Assembly: GCA_964353255.1 (NCBI GenBank)
Contig: CAYGVJ010000004.1
Span: 1-64,000 of the forward strand
DNA length: 64,000 nucleotides
Direction: 5' to 3'
Source: VFZS01 sp964353255
GTDB taxonomy: Bacteria; Acidobacteriota; Terriglobia; Bryobacterales; Bryobacteraceae
In this document: in pieces, positions 45,796 through 53,549 of the stretch
Layout: each line of letters starts with the position of its first letter
Position numbering within the stretch: position 1 is the stretch's first letter
Notes under the pieces: generated by a model
Told to the model about the DNA's origin: nothing
Database searches by the model: none
Seen by the model: only the letters and a program-made list of their open reading frames with translations
Program-made: the position numbers and the translations under genes

Positions 45796-47286
45796 TCACC
45801 CTCTGGCGGAGGGCGGCAGGTCGGCCACCAAGCGCAACGACACGGTCAGTTCGTCCAACTGGAAGTGCGGCCGGAGGAAGGCCACGGCGCGATACACGCC
45901 GGGCTTGCCTGCGACCTCGGTGACCTCCACCCGGGCCTCCCGCAGCGGGTACTGCGCCTTGGTGGCGGGGGCGGCGTTGTCGTCCTCGGTGACGTACTGC
46001 ATCATCCACTTGTTCAGGAACCGCTCGCAATCCGAGCGGGACATAAAGCTACCGACCTTGTCGCGCATGATGGTCTTCAGGTAATGCGCGAAGCGCGCCA
46101 CCGCCAGAATGTAAGGCATTTGGGCAGAGAGCCGGGCATTGGCCGTGGCCGCCTCCTGGTCGTAAACCTTGGGCTTCTGGCACGACTGGACGCTGAAAAA
46201 GGCCGCGTAGTCGTGGCCCTTGCAGTGCACCAGCGGGGCCAAGCCCATGTCGGCCAGCTCCTTCTCCCGACGGTCGGTGATGGCGATCTCGGTGGGGCAT
46301 TTCAGCGCCACATCGCCCTCGTCCGTCAGGAAGGTATGCACCGGGAGCCCTTCCACCAGGCCGCCGCCTTCCACGCCGCGGATGGAGGCGCACCAGCCGT
46401 AGCGGGAGAAGGATTCCGTCAGCCGGGCGCCCAGGGCAAAGGCGGCGTTGCCCCACAGGTACTTGTTGTGGTCGCTGCCGTCCACGCCCTCCTCGTAGTT
46501 GAACGCCTCCACCTGGGCGCCCTCCCTGCCATACGGCACGCGCATCAGGACGCGGGGCAGCGCCAGAGCCACGTAGCGGGAATCCTCGGTGGCCCGAAAG
46601 CCCTTCCACTTGCCGTAGGCGGTCTGGTCGAAGATCCTGGACAGATCGCGCGGCGCGCCCAGGTTCGTGAAGCTGTCCATGTTCAGCATCTCGGGCGCGG
46701 CCGCCGCCAGGAAGGGAGCGTGGGCCGCCGCCGCCACCTGGGACATCTTCTCCAGCAACTCCAGGTCTTCCGGGCCGGGCCCGAAGTAGTAGTCGCCGAT
46801 GAGGGCGCCGAACGGCTCCCCGCCGAAGACTCCGAATTCCTCTTCGTAGACCTTCTTGAAGGCTGCACTCTGATCGAACTCCGGCGCCCGCTGAAGATCC
46901 CGCAGCAGCTCCCGCTTGGAGACGTTGAGCACGCGGAGCTTGAGCATGGGGCTGGTTTCGCTGCGGTCCAGCAGGTACTTCATCCCCCGCCAGGTACCCT
47001 CCAGCCTCTGGAAGTCAGGGTGATGAAGGACCTCGTTCAACTGGAGGGAGATGAGGTGATCGATCTGGGCGATGCGGGCGTTGATCATGGCTTCGGTGTC
47101 CCGCGAAATGGTCATCTCCCCCTGGAGCACCTGGGCGACGAACTCCTTGACCAGGTCTCTGCCCCGCTCGCGGACCTCGGGATCGCGCGCTAGCCGCCCT
47201 TCCTCGACGATCTGGTCCAGCAGGCTGCGTTCGACGACCCGCTCGGCCGGCTTGGCCGGCGCAGCTCCTCTCTTGGTTTCAGGCAT
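45796..47286 (-). CDS. tssC: T6SS sheath large subunit TssC
   Basis: 496 residues. Sequence follows TssC throughout: LEGTWRGMKYLLDRSETSPMLKLRVLNVSKREL, EFGVFGGEPFGALIGDYYF, FLAAAAPEMLNMDSFTNL, GKWKGFRATEDSRYVALALPRVLMR, FSRYGWCASIRGVEGGGLVEGLP, and the C-terminal LPYILAVARFAHYLKTIMRDK-like segment. With TssB it forms the contractile sheath. Its start overlaps the tssB stop by 8 bp. Confidence 0.97.
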   Translation of the reverse strand: MPETKRGAAPAKPAERVVERSLLDQIVEEGRLARDPEVRERGRDLVKEFVAQVLQGEMTISRDTEAMINARIAQIDHLISLQLNEVLHHPDFQRLEGTWRGMKYLLDRSETSPMLKLRVLNVSKRELLRDLQRAPEFDQSAAFKKVYEEEFGVFGGEPFGALIGDYYFGPGPEDLELLEKMSQVAAAAHAPFLAAAAPEMLNMDSFTNLGAPRDLSRIFDQTAYGKWKGFRATEDSRYVALALPRVLMRVPYGREGAQVEAFNYEEGVDGSDHNKYLWGNAAFALGARLTESFSRYGWCASIRGVEGGGLVEGLPVHTFLTDEGDVALKCPTEIAITDRREKELADMGLAPLVHCKGHDYAAFFSVQSCQKPKVYDQEAATANARLSAQMPYILAVARFAHYLKTIMRDKVGSFMSRSDCERFLNKWMMQYVTEDDNAAPATKAQYPLREARVEVTEVAGKPGVYRAVAFLRPHFQLDELTVSLRLVADLPPSARG

Positions 47287-47812
47287 TGGAACCTCCCGGA
47301 CCGCCTTCGGTCAGGCCCAGCTCGCCGCGCAGCTTCTCCAGCTTCTCGGTGCTGGTGATGACCTCTTGCAGCAACTCGTCCAGCTTGTCGTTGCCTTGCA
47401 GGGTGCCTCGCAGGTCCGCCAGCTTGGTCCTCAGTTCCAGAAGATCACGCAACGGCTTGACCTGCCGGGCCACCTGCTCGGGCTCGAAATCCTGCATGCT
47501 CTTGAAATGCAGATTCACGCCCAACTTCCCCACGTTGGGGTCCTCGCTGAGCTTGTTCTCGACAGTGAAGATCAGGTGCGGCTTGGCCGCTTCCAGCACG
47601 CTGTCGTAGTTCTCCGGCGTGACGTCTACGAACTTCCTGTCCTTCAGCCTGGGCAGCGGAGCCTCCGGCTGGCCGCTCAGGTCAGCCATAACGCCCATGA
47701 CGAAGGGCAACTCCTTGACTTCGATTGCGTCCCCGACTTCCACATCGTAGGTGATGTGGACCCGCGGGGCCCGAACTCTCTTGAGCTTTTCGTGGATGCT
47801 TTCTCGTGGCAT
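47279..47812 (-). CDS. tssB: T6SS sheath small subunit TssB
   Basis: 177 residues: RAPRVHITYDVEVGDAIEVKELPFVMGVMADLSG, then LKDRKFVDVTPENYDSVL, LRDLLELRTKLADLRG and an acidic/Lys C-terminal helix. First gene of the minus-strand T6SS operon. Its upstream region has been invaded by the IS1380 element, which separates it from tssK1. Confidence 0.96.
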   Translation of the reverse strand: MPRESIHEKLKRVRAPRVHITYDVEVGDAIEVKELPFVMGVMADLSGQPEAPLPRLKDRKFVDVTPENYDSVLEAAKPHLIFTVENKLSEDPNVGKLGVNLHFKSMQDFEPEQVARQVKPLRDLLELRTKLADLRGTLQGNDKLDELLQEVITSTEKLEKLRGELGLTEGGPGGSNA

Positions 47813-47918
47813 CTCCCCTCCTATCGGAAGAATCTCCAGTTTTCGTCAACTAGTACCAGCGTGCGCCAGTGTAGCAGGAAATCGGCTCCGCTGCCAGTCG
47901 GAGTTTACCTGAGGAGTC

Positions 47919-47922
47919 CGGG
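47919..47922. repeat. Left target-site duplication CGGG
   Basis: CGGG directly before the left inverted repeat, matched by CGGG at 49610-49613 after the right one. Confidence 0.8.
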
Positions 47923-47939
47923 CCCGCAATCCGTCCGTA
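47923..47939 (+). repeat. Left terminal inverted repeat of IS1380 element
   Basis: CCCGCAATCCGTCCGTA, perfectly complementary to the right end. Confidence 0.88.
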
Positions 47940-48139
47940 ACCTTGGGACCGCGAGTCGCAACGTGGGTGCGGATCTGGGATTCCGGCCGAAACCGACCCC
48001 GGGGTGGCGCTGCGGTGTGTTTCAGGAGTGCGGAACCTTGGTCATCGACCTATTCGGCGCCCCGGCCACGGGTCGCCGAACACACCGCTCGCTGCTGCGT
48101 TCCGGGAGGTCTATAATCCGTCCGTAAGCAGAGCCGCAC

Positions 48140-49495
48140 TCAGCTGCGCAGCGGCAGCGGCATCCAGCCCAGCGCCGCCACCCACTCAGCCAACTGCTCG
48201 CGCACCCGCATCACCCGCAGCAGAATCTGCCGGGCGTGATGAATCAGCTTGCCCGGCGAATAGAAAATCTGAAACCGCAGCCGCTTCGGCCGAGCGCGCA
48301 GCCACTCCGCCGGCAGCGCCAGCCGCTTCAGCGCCGTCAGCACATTGTGGGTCATCACGCTCAAGCGCAGCCAGGCCGCGCTGGCCCCGAAACGCCCGCA
48401 GGGCATCACTCCGGCCGCCAACTCGTTCTTCAGCACATCGTGCAAGGCCTCAATAGAACCAGCCTTCTCCCGGTGCCACTCCAGCAACTTCTTGGCACTC
48501 CACTCCCACTGGTTGCTGGCTACCGCGAAATGCTTCGCCTCACTGCCGTCGCCGAACAACTCCTGCTGCCGCTTCCGCACCCGGATGGCCAGGTAGCGCA
48601 ACGGCCCGGCGCCTTCCGGACGCTCTTCTTCCTCGGGCCAGTAGTTCAGCACGTCGGCGCACTCGCTCACCGCAAAGGTGATCGGCCCCGGCGGCCCCTC
48701 CGCCCGCTGTTCGTCCCGCAGCCAGTTCACCAGCTCCCCATCCCAGCAGGCCGAGTCGCCGCGAAAGTAGTACTCGGCCACCGTGCCGGGCAAGGCCTGG
48801 AACGCTCGCTGCGCTACGCGAAGCGGCTGCATCTGCGCCGGCACGTTGCCGTCGCGGAACTCGTCCGCCACCACCAGGTCCAGCTCCGCCCACAGGGCCA
48901 GCATCGGTTGGTAGCCCTTGCCCCCCACGTAGGTCGGCTGCGCTTCCCGTTTCCAACTTTCGATCACCGTTGTATCCAGATCGATAGTGGCGATCCTCTG
49001 GTCCGGACACCGCTGCCCCACCTCCCTGACCAGATCCTGGTTCACCTGCGCCAAAGCTCGCAGGGGCGCACTCTCCTCGGGGATATAACTCACCTGTCCC
49101 ACCGCCAGCTCTTGTTGTGCCTGCGCGATCTTGTCCGGGTCGTGAAACTGGTAGAGAAACTTCCGCGCCGCCTCCGGGCTGGGCACCTCATGGCCCAGCA
49201 TCTGCTTCAGCCCGGCGTCCTCCCCTAACCGGGTGAAGTCTTCCAAACACTCTCCCCCCAGCGCGTTCAACACCAGAACGCTTTCCACGTAGGTGGCTTC
49301 GTCGAAGCCCCGCTCCCGCTGCTTCAGGTGCAGATGCCGCTTCACGCTGCCCGGCACGTCCAGCGAACGCATTGCGCGCACGAACAGAGGAATGCCGCCG
49401 TAGGCGGTGAGACATTCCTCCAGCGGTTCTGGGTCCAGCTCAAAAAGGAACTCGCCCTCGGCGGGCGAACGTTTCGGCTTGCCGGGTAGACTCAT
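48140..49495 (-). CDS. IS1380-family transposase
   Basis: ATG at 49495 follows GGAAGGCG, giving 451 residues; the frame is open to 49555. DDE-type core: TIDLDTTVIESWKREAQPTY (first Asp), LALWAELDLVVADEFRDGN, AEYYFRGDSACWDGELVNWL (second Asp) and HREKAGSIEALHDVLKNELA (Glu). Followed by LRLSVMTHNVLTALKRL. All expected catalytic residues are present and the frame is uninterrupted, so it may be active. It is a more distant IS1380 subgroup than the relic at 6620. Confidence 0.93.
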   Translation of the reverse strand: MSLPGKPKRSPAEGEFLFELDPEPLEECLTAYGGIPLFVRAMRSLDVPGSVKRHLHLKQRERGFDEATYVESVLVLNALGGECLEDFTRLGEDAGLKQMLGHEVPSPEAARKFLYQFHDPDKIAQAQQELAVGQVSYIPEESAPLRALAQVNQDLVREVGQRCPDQRIATIDLDTTVIESWKREAQPTYVGGKGYQPMLALWAELDLVVADEFRDGNVPAQMQPLRVAQRAFQALPGTVAEYYFRGDSACWDGELVNWLRDEQRAEGPPGPITFAVSECADVLNYWPEEEERPEGAGPLRYLAIRVRKRQQELFGDGSEAKHFAVASNQWEWSAKKLLEWHREKAGSIEALHDVLKNELAAGVMPCGRFGASAAWLRLSVMTHNVLTALKRLALPAEWLRARPKRLRFQIFYSPGKLIHHARQILLRVMRVREQLAEWVAALGWMPLPLRS

Positions 49496-49592
49496 CGCCT
49501 TCCAGCATGCCATTTTGCACCCAGCGGGTGAAAACCGCCTGCGGCCCCGGAACACCGTCCCATCGGCACCCGGGCTGACGCCCGATTGGGCC

Positions 49593-49609
49593 TACGGACG
49601 GATTGCGGG
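49593..49609 (-). repeat. Right terminal inverted repeat of IS1380 element
   Basis: Complement of CCCGCAATCCGTCCGTA; followed by CGGG (49610-49613), the right target duplication. Confidence 0.88.
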
Positions 49610-49672
49610 CGGGCCGGAGATCGCGGGCTTTCGATCCCGGCCGGAAAAGGGTATGCTGGCTAGGGAAGTATC

Positions 49673-51028
49673 ATGAGGCGCTTGCAGCCGGTCATCTGGT
49701 CCAAGGGCACCTTCCTTAGCCCGCAACATCTTCAGCTCCAGGACCGGTTCATGGAGAGCACGCTGGAATTCAACCTGGCGGCGCTGAATTTCCGGCCCTG
49801 GGGCTTCCGCCAATTGAGCGTCGATCAGGAGGCCCTGGCCGCCGGCAATTTCGCCGTCACGGCGGCCTCCGGCTTGTTCCCGGACGGCCTGACTTTCGAC
49901 ATTCCGGCTTCCGACCCGGCTCCGCCCCCCAAAGCCCTGGGCCCCTATTTCGAGGCCGGGCAGGAGCGCGTTGACGTATACCTCGCCATCCCGCCCCAGC
50001 GCGACAGCGGGCTGAATGTCTCCCTCGCCAAACAGGGCGCCGACACCCGCTACCTGGCGGAAGTGGCGGTGGTCCGGGACGAGAACTCCGGCGCCACCGA
50101 GAGGCCCGTCCAGGTGGCGCGGAAGAACTTCCGGTGGCAGGCGGAAGGGGAAGCCCGCCAGGGCGCCTCCACCCTGCGCGTTGCCCGGATCAGCCGCACG
50201 CCCGCCGGCTTGTACCAACTGGACCCTAGTTTTGTGCCGCCGCTGCTGGACATCTCGACCAGCGAATACCTGACGGCCATCCTGCGACGCCTGGTCGAGA
50301 TTCTAGCCGGCAAGAGCAGCATGCTCTCCGGTCTGCGCCGGCAGAAGAACCAGAGCCTGGCCGATTTCACGGCCGCCGACATCGCCAACTTCTGGCTCCT
50401 GTACACAGTAAACAGTCATCTGCCGCTGTTTCGTCACCTGCTGGAGACCCGCCAGGGGCACCCGGAAGCGCTGTTTGCCGCGATGCTGGCGGTGGCCGGG
50501 GCGCTGACTACCTTCTCGCTGAAACTCCACCCGCGGGACTTGCCGGCCTACGATCACGACGAACTGGCGACCTGCTTCACCGACCTGGACGAGAAGCTCC
50601 GCTTCCTGCTGGACACGGTAGTCCCGAGCAACTTCGTCTCCTTGCCCTTGAAGCTGGTCCAGCCGTCGATATACGCCACGGCCCTGGCGGACGACAAATA
50701 CCTGGTCAACACGAAGATGTACCTGGCCATCCAGGCGGAAATGAACGAGGCCGAACTCATCACCAAGGCGCCACAGCTCATCAAGGTGTGCTCGGCCAAT
50801 CACATCGAGCATCTGGTGCGGCAGGCGCTGCCGGGGATGCAGTTGATTCACGTTACCCGGCCGCCGGCCTCGCTGCCGGTGAAGCTGAACTACCAGTACT
50901 TCAGCCTGGGGCAGACCGGGGTGGTCTGGGAGACGGTGACGCGGGCGCGCAACCTGGCCGCCTACGTGCCCGGCGACTTCCCCAACCCGCAGTTGGAGTT
51001 GCTGATCCTGTTGCCGGTGGCGGGGTGA
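49673..51028 (+). CDS. tssK: T6SS baseplate-membrane connector TssK, copy 1
   Basis: 451 residues. N-terminal signature PVIWSKGTFLSPQHLQLQDRF, then GFRQLSVDQEAL, EVAVVRDENSGATERPVQVARKNFR, FVPPLLDISTSEYLTAILRRLVEIL, DIANFWLLYTVNSHLPLFRHLLE, YDHDELATCFTDLDEKLRFLLDTVVPSNF and C-terminal NPQLELLILLPVAG. TssK trimers link the baseplate to TssL/TssM. Only 59 bp separate the IS right flank from the ATG, so the native promoter region has been rearranged. Its final 86 bp are repeated at 52120-52205. Confidence 0.95.
   Translation: MRRLQPVIWSKGTFLSPQHLQLQDRFMESTLEFNLAALNFRPWGFRQLSVDQEALAAGNFAVTAASGLFPDGLTFDIPASDPAPPPKALGPYFEAGQERVDVYLAIPPQRDSGLNVSLAKQGADTRYLAEVAVVRDENSGATERPVQVARKNFRWQAEGEARQGASTLRVARISRTPAGLYQLDPSFVPPLLDISTSEYLTAILRRLVEILAGKSSMLSGLRRQKNQSLADFTAADIANFWLLYTVNSHLPLFRHLLETRQGHPEALFAAMLAVAGALTTFSLKLHPRDLPAYDHDELATCFTDLDEKLRFLLDTVVPSNFVSLPLKLVQPSIYATALADDKYLVNTKMYLAIQAEMNEAELITKAPQLIKVCSANHIEHLVRQALPGMQLIHVTRPPASLPVKLNYQYFSLGQTGVVWETVTRARNLAAYVPGDFPNPQLELLILLPVAG
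50941..51026 (+). repeat. Direct repeat, copy 1: tssK1 3' end
   Basis: Identical, apart from one base (50947), to 52120-52205. It encodes the last ~28 residues of TssK1. The two copies bracket hicBA and a pseudogene. Confidence 0.95.
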
Positions 51029-51038
51029 GGGAACCTGC

Positions 51039-51296
51039 ATGAAGACTTACACCTTCAAGGTGATCCTGGAACCGGATGAGGACCGGTGGCACGCCTACTG
51101 CCCCGCTCTGGAGAGGTACGGGGCGGCCACCTGGGGCGACACAAAGGACGAAGCCCTCAAGCACATTCAGGAAGTCGTGGAGATGGTGGTTGAGGAGCTG
51201 CAAGAAGACGGTGTGGCCATACCTCACAGCCCCCGAGAAGAGGTGGAGGTCTTTGAGGACGCGCGCGTCGCCGTAGCAGTCGAGCATGCCGCTTGA
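51039..51296 (+). CDS. hicB: HicB-family antitoxin
   Basis: 85 residues, ATG 10 bp after the tssK1 stop, with GAGGGAA as ribosome-binding site. The partial RNase-H fold of HicB is clear: YTFKVILEPDEDRWHAYCPALERYGAATWGDTKDEALKHIQEVVEMVVEEL. It is the short form without an added HTH or RHH domain. The antitoxin precedes its toxin and overlaps it by 11 bp. Confidence 0.9.
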   Translation: MKTYTFKVILEPDEDRWHAYCPALERYGAATWGDTKDEALKHIQEVVEMVVEELQEDGVAIPHSPREEVEVFEDARVAVAVEHAA

Positions 51297-51537
51297 CTAC
51301 AGCCGCCTGCGCAGCCTCACCGCACGCGAGATAGTCACTGCTCTGCTCCAGGACGGATTCCACTTGCGGAATCAGCGGGGTAGCCACAGGCGATTCATCC
51401 ACCCTGACGGCCGCAGAGTGACCGTGAGCGCGCACCACCCCTCCGATACCTTCCCCCTCAAGACCTTCAAGAGTATGCTCGAGGTTCAAGCGCGGTGGAC
51501 GGGAGGAGACCTGAGGCGGCTGGGACTCATGAAGTGA
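51286..51537 (+). CDS. hicA: HicA-family mRNA interferase toxin
   Basis: 83 residues with the double-stranded-RNA-binding-like HicA fold: LTAREIVTALLQDGFHLRNQRGSHRRFIHPDGRRVTVSAHHPSDTFPLKTFKSML. The GSH histidine is the catalytic residue in the family. Overlaps hicB by 11 bp. Part of the small insert between the two copies of the tssK1 tail. Confidence 0.9.
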   Translation: MPLDYSRLRSLTAREIVTALLQDGFHLRNQRGSHRRFIHPDGRRVTVSAHHPSDTFPLKTFKSMLEVQARWTGGDLRRLGLMK

Positions 51538-51594
51538 GTTTCTCGACGAGACGTGTTTGCCCCAAAGGGTTCGTCCGTCGGTCCCCTCGCTACT

Positions 51595-52059
51595 TCACCT
51601 GGGCAGCGGGACGAGACCCACGAGCATCTCCTCATATTTGAATGCGATACCGAGGTTGCCAAAAAACTGCCTCACGAAGGCGATGCTCGACTCCATCGCC
51701 CGCCGCGCGCAGCCGCAACCCAAACAACGCTCGGGGAAAAAAGGATTCTGCGCCCCCTCCATCCAGCGGTTCCCGGCAAACCTACCCTTGGCCATCATCT
51801 GGACGGCCGCGGAATCCAGAGGAGCGAGGTTGTCCGGGATCTCGGCTGAGTCCGCAAAAAGCTCATTGACGGCCGCCTCCAGGAAACCCACAGTGCACGA
51901 AACCGCGCCGATCACGTATGCCCGATGGTGGTCCCAAGATTCCTACCCGTCTGGCTTCTGCTGCTCCAGGCCGAAAGCCAACTCCGCGAAGTGGGCAGCA
52001 GCCCGGATCTGATGCGCGGCCAGATACGACCGCATCTCAATCTCGAAACCATCCACCAT
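51595..52059 (-). pseudogene. Unknown short protein interrupted by an in-frame amber codon
   Basis: From ATG at 52059 the frame reads MVDGFEIEMRSYLAAHQIRAAAHFAELAFGLEQQKPDG, hits TAG at 51943-51945, then continues in the same frame as ESWDHHRAYVIGAVSCTVGF-LEAAVNELFAD, ending with KYEEMLVGLVPLPR at 51595. The full 154-codon frame looks like one helical hypothetical protein with a nonsense mutation. Family unknown. It sits beside hicA inside the repeat-bracketed insert. Confidence 0.65.
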
Positions 52060-52119
52060 GACTTCGCTTCCTCCTACCCGAACATACCACCCCGTAAGAG
52101 TTGCGACTACCCTTCCCAG

Positions 52120-52205
52120 GCGGGCCCGCAACCTGGCCGCCTACGTGCCCGGCGACTTCCCCAACCCGCAGTTGGAGTTGCTGATCCTGTTGCCGGTGGC
52201 GGGGT
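52120..52205 (+). repeat. Direct repeat, copy 2: orphan tssK1 3' end
   Basis: Same 86 bases as 50941-51026 with one difference. It still reads ARNLAAYVPGDFPNPQLELL and ends ILLPVAG, but with TAG where copy 1 has TGA. No start or upstream tssK sequence accompanies it. Confidence 0.95.
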
Positions 52206-52214
52206 AGCGCCCCT

Positions 52215-53420
52215 TCACCGCCGCACCAGGAGGTAAATCAGCAACACCGCCACCAGCAGGAAGACGATATTGCCCATGATCAGCACGGGGACGAAGTACG
52301 GGCGCGAAGTTAGTGGAACCCGGGCCGTGGTCTGGGCGGCGGGCGGCAGTGCACTCGGCTGCACGGATGGCGGAGCAGGCGGCTGGTAGGCCGGCTGAGC
52401 CGGGGCGCCAAACATGGCCGTGTATTCACCCGGTCCCTGGGCCCGCGGGGGAGCGGGAGCACGGGCGGCCTGAGGGACGCCGCTGAAGACCTGCGTGGCG
52501 CCGCCAGCGGGCGGCGTGGCAGCAGTCGCCATTGGAGGGACAGCCGTCCCGCTGGTCGGACCGAAAAGGCGGGTGAAGCCACCGCCGCCGGACGGGGCCG
52601 GCTGGGGCGGTTGGGGCGGAGGCGGAGGCGGCATCCAGGAGGGTTGAGAGGCCGGCTGCGGAGGCGATGGTGGAGCCATCCAGGTGGGCTGAGAGGCCGG
52701 CTGCGGAGGCGCCCAGGCCGGCTCGGGAGCAGCCGGGACGGCGCCGAACAGGCGGGTAAAGTCTCCGGGCTGAGAGCCAGAGGGTGGCGCCTGGGGGACA
52801 GCCGCTGGCGCCGGGGGCGGAGCGACCGGAGGCGCAGGCGGAGTCTCTGGAGGAGCCGTGAGCGGAGGGGCTGCCTGCATCATGCGGGTGAACTCGCCCG
52901 GGGCCTGTGTGGACGCCGGCGTGGGGCGAGGTCCGCCGAACAGGGAGTCGAAGTCATCGGCGGGTGCGGCGGGCTGGGGCGGAGAAGGAGTCAGCTTCGG
53001 TGGCGGCGGGCCAAGGGCGGCTTCAGGAGGCGGCGCGGCGGCAGGAACCGCCCACTTCCCCGTCATGGCCAGCGGGTCGGGTGGAGACGCGGCGGCCGGC
53101 GCCGGGGCGGCTTCCGGCTGACGCTCCGCCATGAGCCACTCGCGCAGACTGCGAAAGCCGGGCAGTGGTTCAGTGACCGCGTAGGGCATCCCCTTGTAGT
53201 CGCTGATCTCCAGGATTTGGCGCCGCTTGTCGGCCAAGGGGTCCACCAGCCGCTGCAACACCAGGTCGAGCAGCTTCTCCTTATGCGGAGCCGGGATTCC
53301 GCCGAACATAAGGTGGACCAGGACTTCGCGGCCGCTGGGAATCTCACGGGCGCGGAAGGTTTTCGATTCGCTGTCGTTGGCGACAACCTCGAACAGCTCG
53401 TAGCGATTATCGAGATCCAT
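52215..53420 (-). CDS. Membrane protein: kinase-N-lobe-like domain, four FTRxFG-type motifs, C-terminal anchor
   Basis: 401 residues in three parts. Residues 1-~105 (RYELFEVVANDSESKTFRAR, GREVLVHLM, ILEISDYKGMPYAVTEPLPG, RSLREWLM) resemble the N-lobe and hinge of Hanks-type kinases, but there is no HRD or DFG region and the usual Lys position is His (VLVHL). Next comes ~260 residues rich in Pro/Ala with four short motifs: PGEFTRMM, PGDFTRLFG, GGFTRLFG and PGEYTAMFG (coding at ~52881, ~52742, ~52561 and ~52407). It ends with one membrane helix (VLIMGNIVFLLVAVLLIYLL). It sits between tssK1 and tssK2 on the other strand. The role is unknown. Confidence 0.8.
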   Translation of the reverse strand: MDLDNRYELFEVVANDSESKTFRAREIPSGREVLVHLMFGGIPAPHKEKLLDLVLQRLVDPLADKRRQILEISDYKGMPYAVTEPLPGFRSLREWLMAERQPEAAPAPAAASPPDPLAMTGKWAVPAAAPPPEAALGPPPPKLTPSPPQPAAPADDFDSLFGGPRPTPASTQAPGEFTRMMQAAPPLTAPPETPPAPPVAPPPAPAAVPQAPPSGSQPGDFTRLFGAVPAAPEPAWAPPQPASQPTWMAPPSPPQPASQPSWMPPPPPPQPPQPAPSGGGGFTRLFGPTSGTAVPPMATAATPPAGGATQVFSGVPQAARAPAPPRAQGPGEYTAMFGAPAQPAYQPPAPPSVQPSALPPAAQTTARVPLTSRPYFVPVLIMGNIVFLLVAVLLIYLLVRR

Positions 53421-53549
53421 GCCTCAGTCCTGCTATTATGATGGCACCCAATTCCGCCGGGTTCAAGCGGCGGGGGTGCTTGGGGAGGACGGTGGTGGCG
53501 CGGGGCGCGGGGCGGCGCATATAATACGACTTGCGCGAGCGGCGCGGAT

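Larger units (their letters stand above)
47923..49609 (-). mobile_element. Intact IS1380-family insertion sequence, 1687 bp
   Basis: Ends are perfect 17-bp inverted repeats, CCCGCAATCCGTCCGTA at 47923-47939 and its complement at 49593-49609. The flanking 4 bases are CGGG on both sides (47919-47922 and 49610-49613), a target-site duplication typical for this family. One full transposase gene lies inside. It is inserted in the gap between tssB and tssK1. A third, 13-bp-matching copy of the end sequence occurs internally at 48115-48127. Confidence 0.9.

Noticed and set aside
6547..52059. Amber (TAG) recoding as an explanation for three in-frame TAG codons (near 6608, 7116, 51943)
   Set aside because: Many intact genes here end with TAG (for example at 1471, 24607 and 61198), and the three cases lie in relics with other damage, so ordinary nonsense mutation is simpler.
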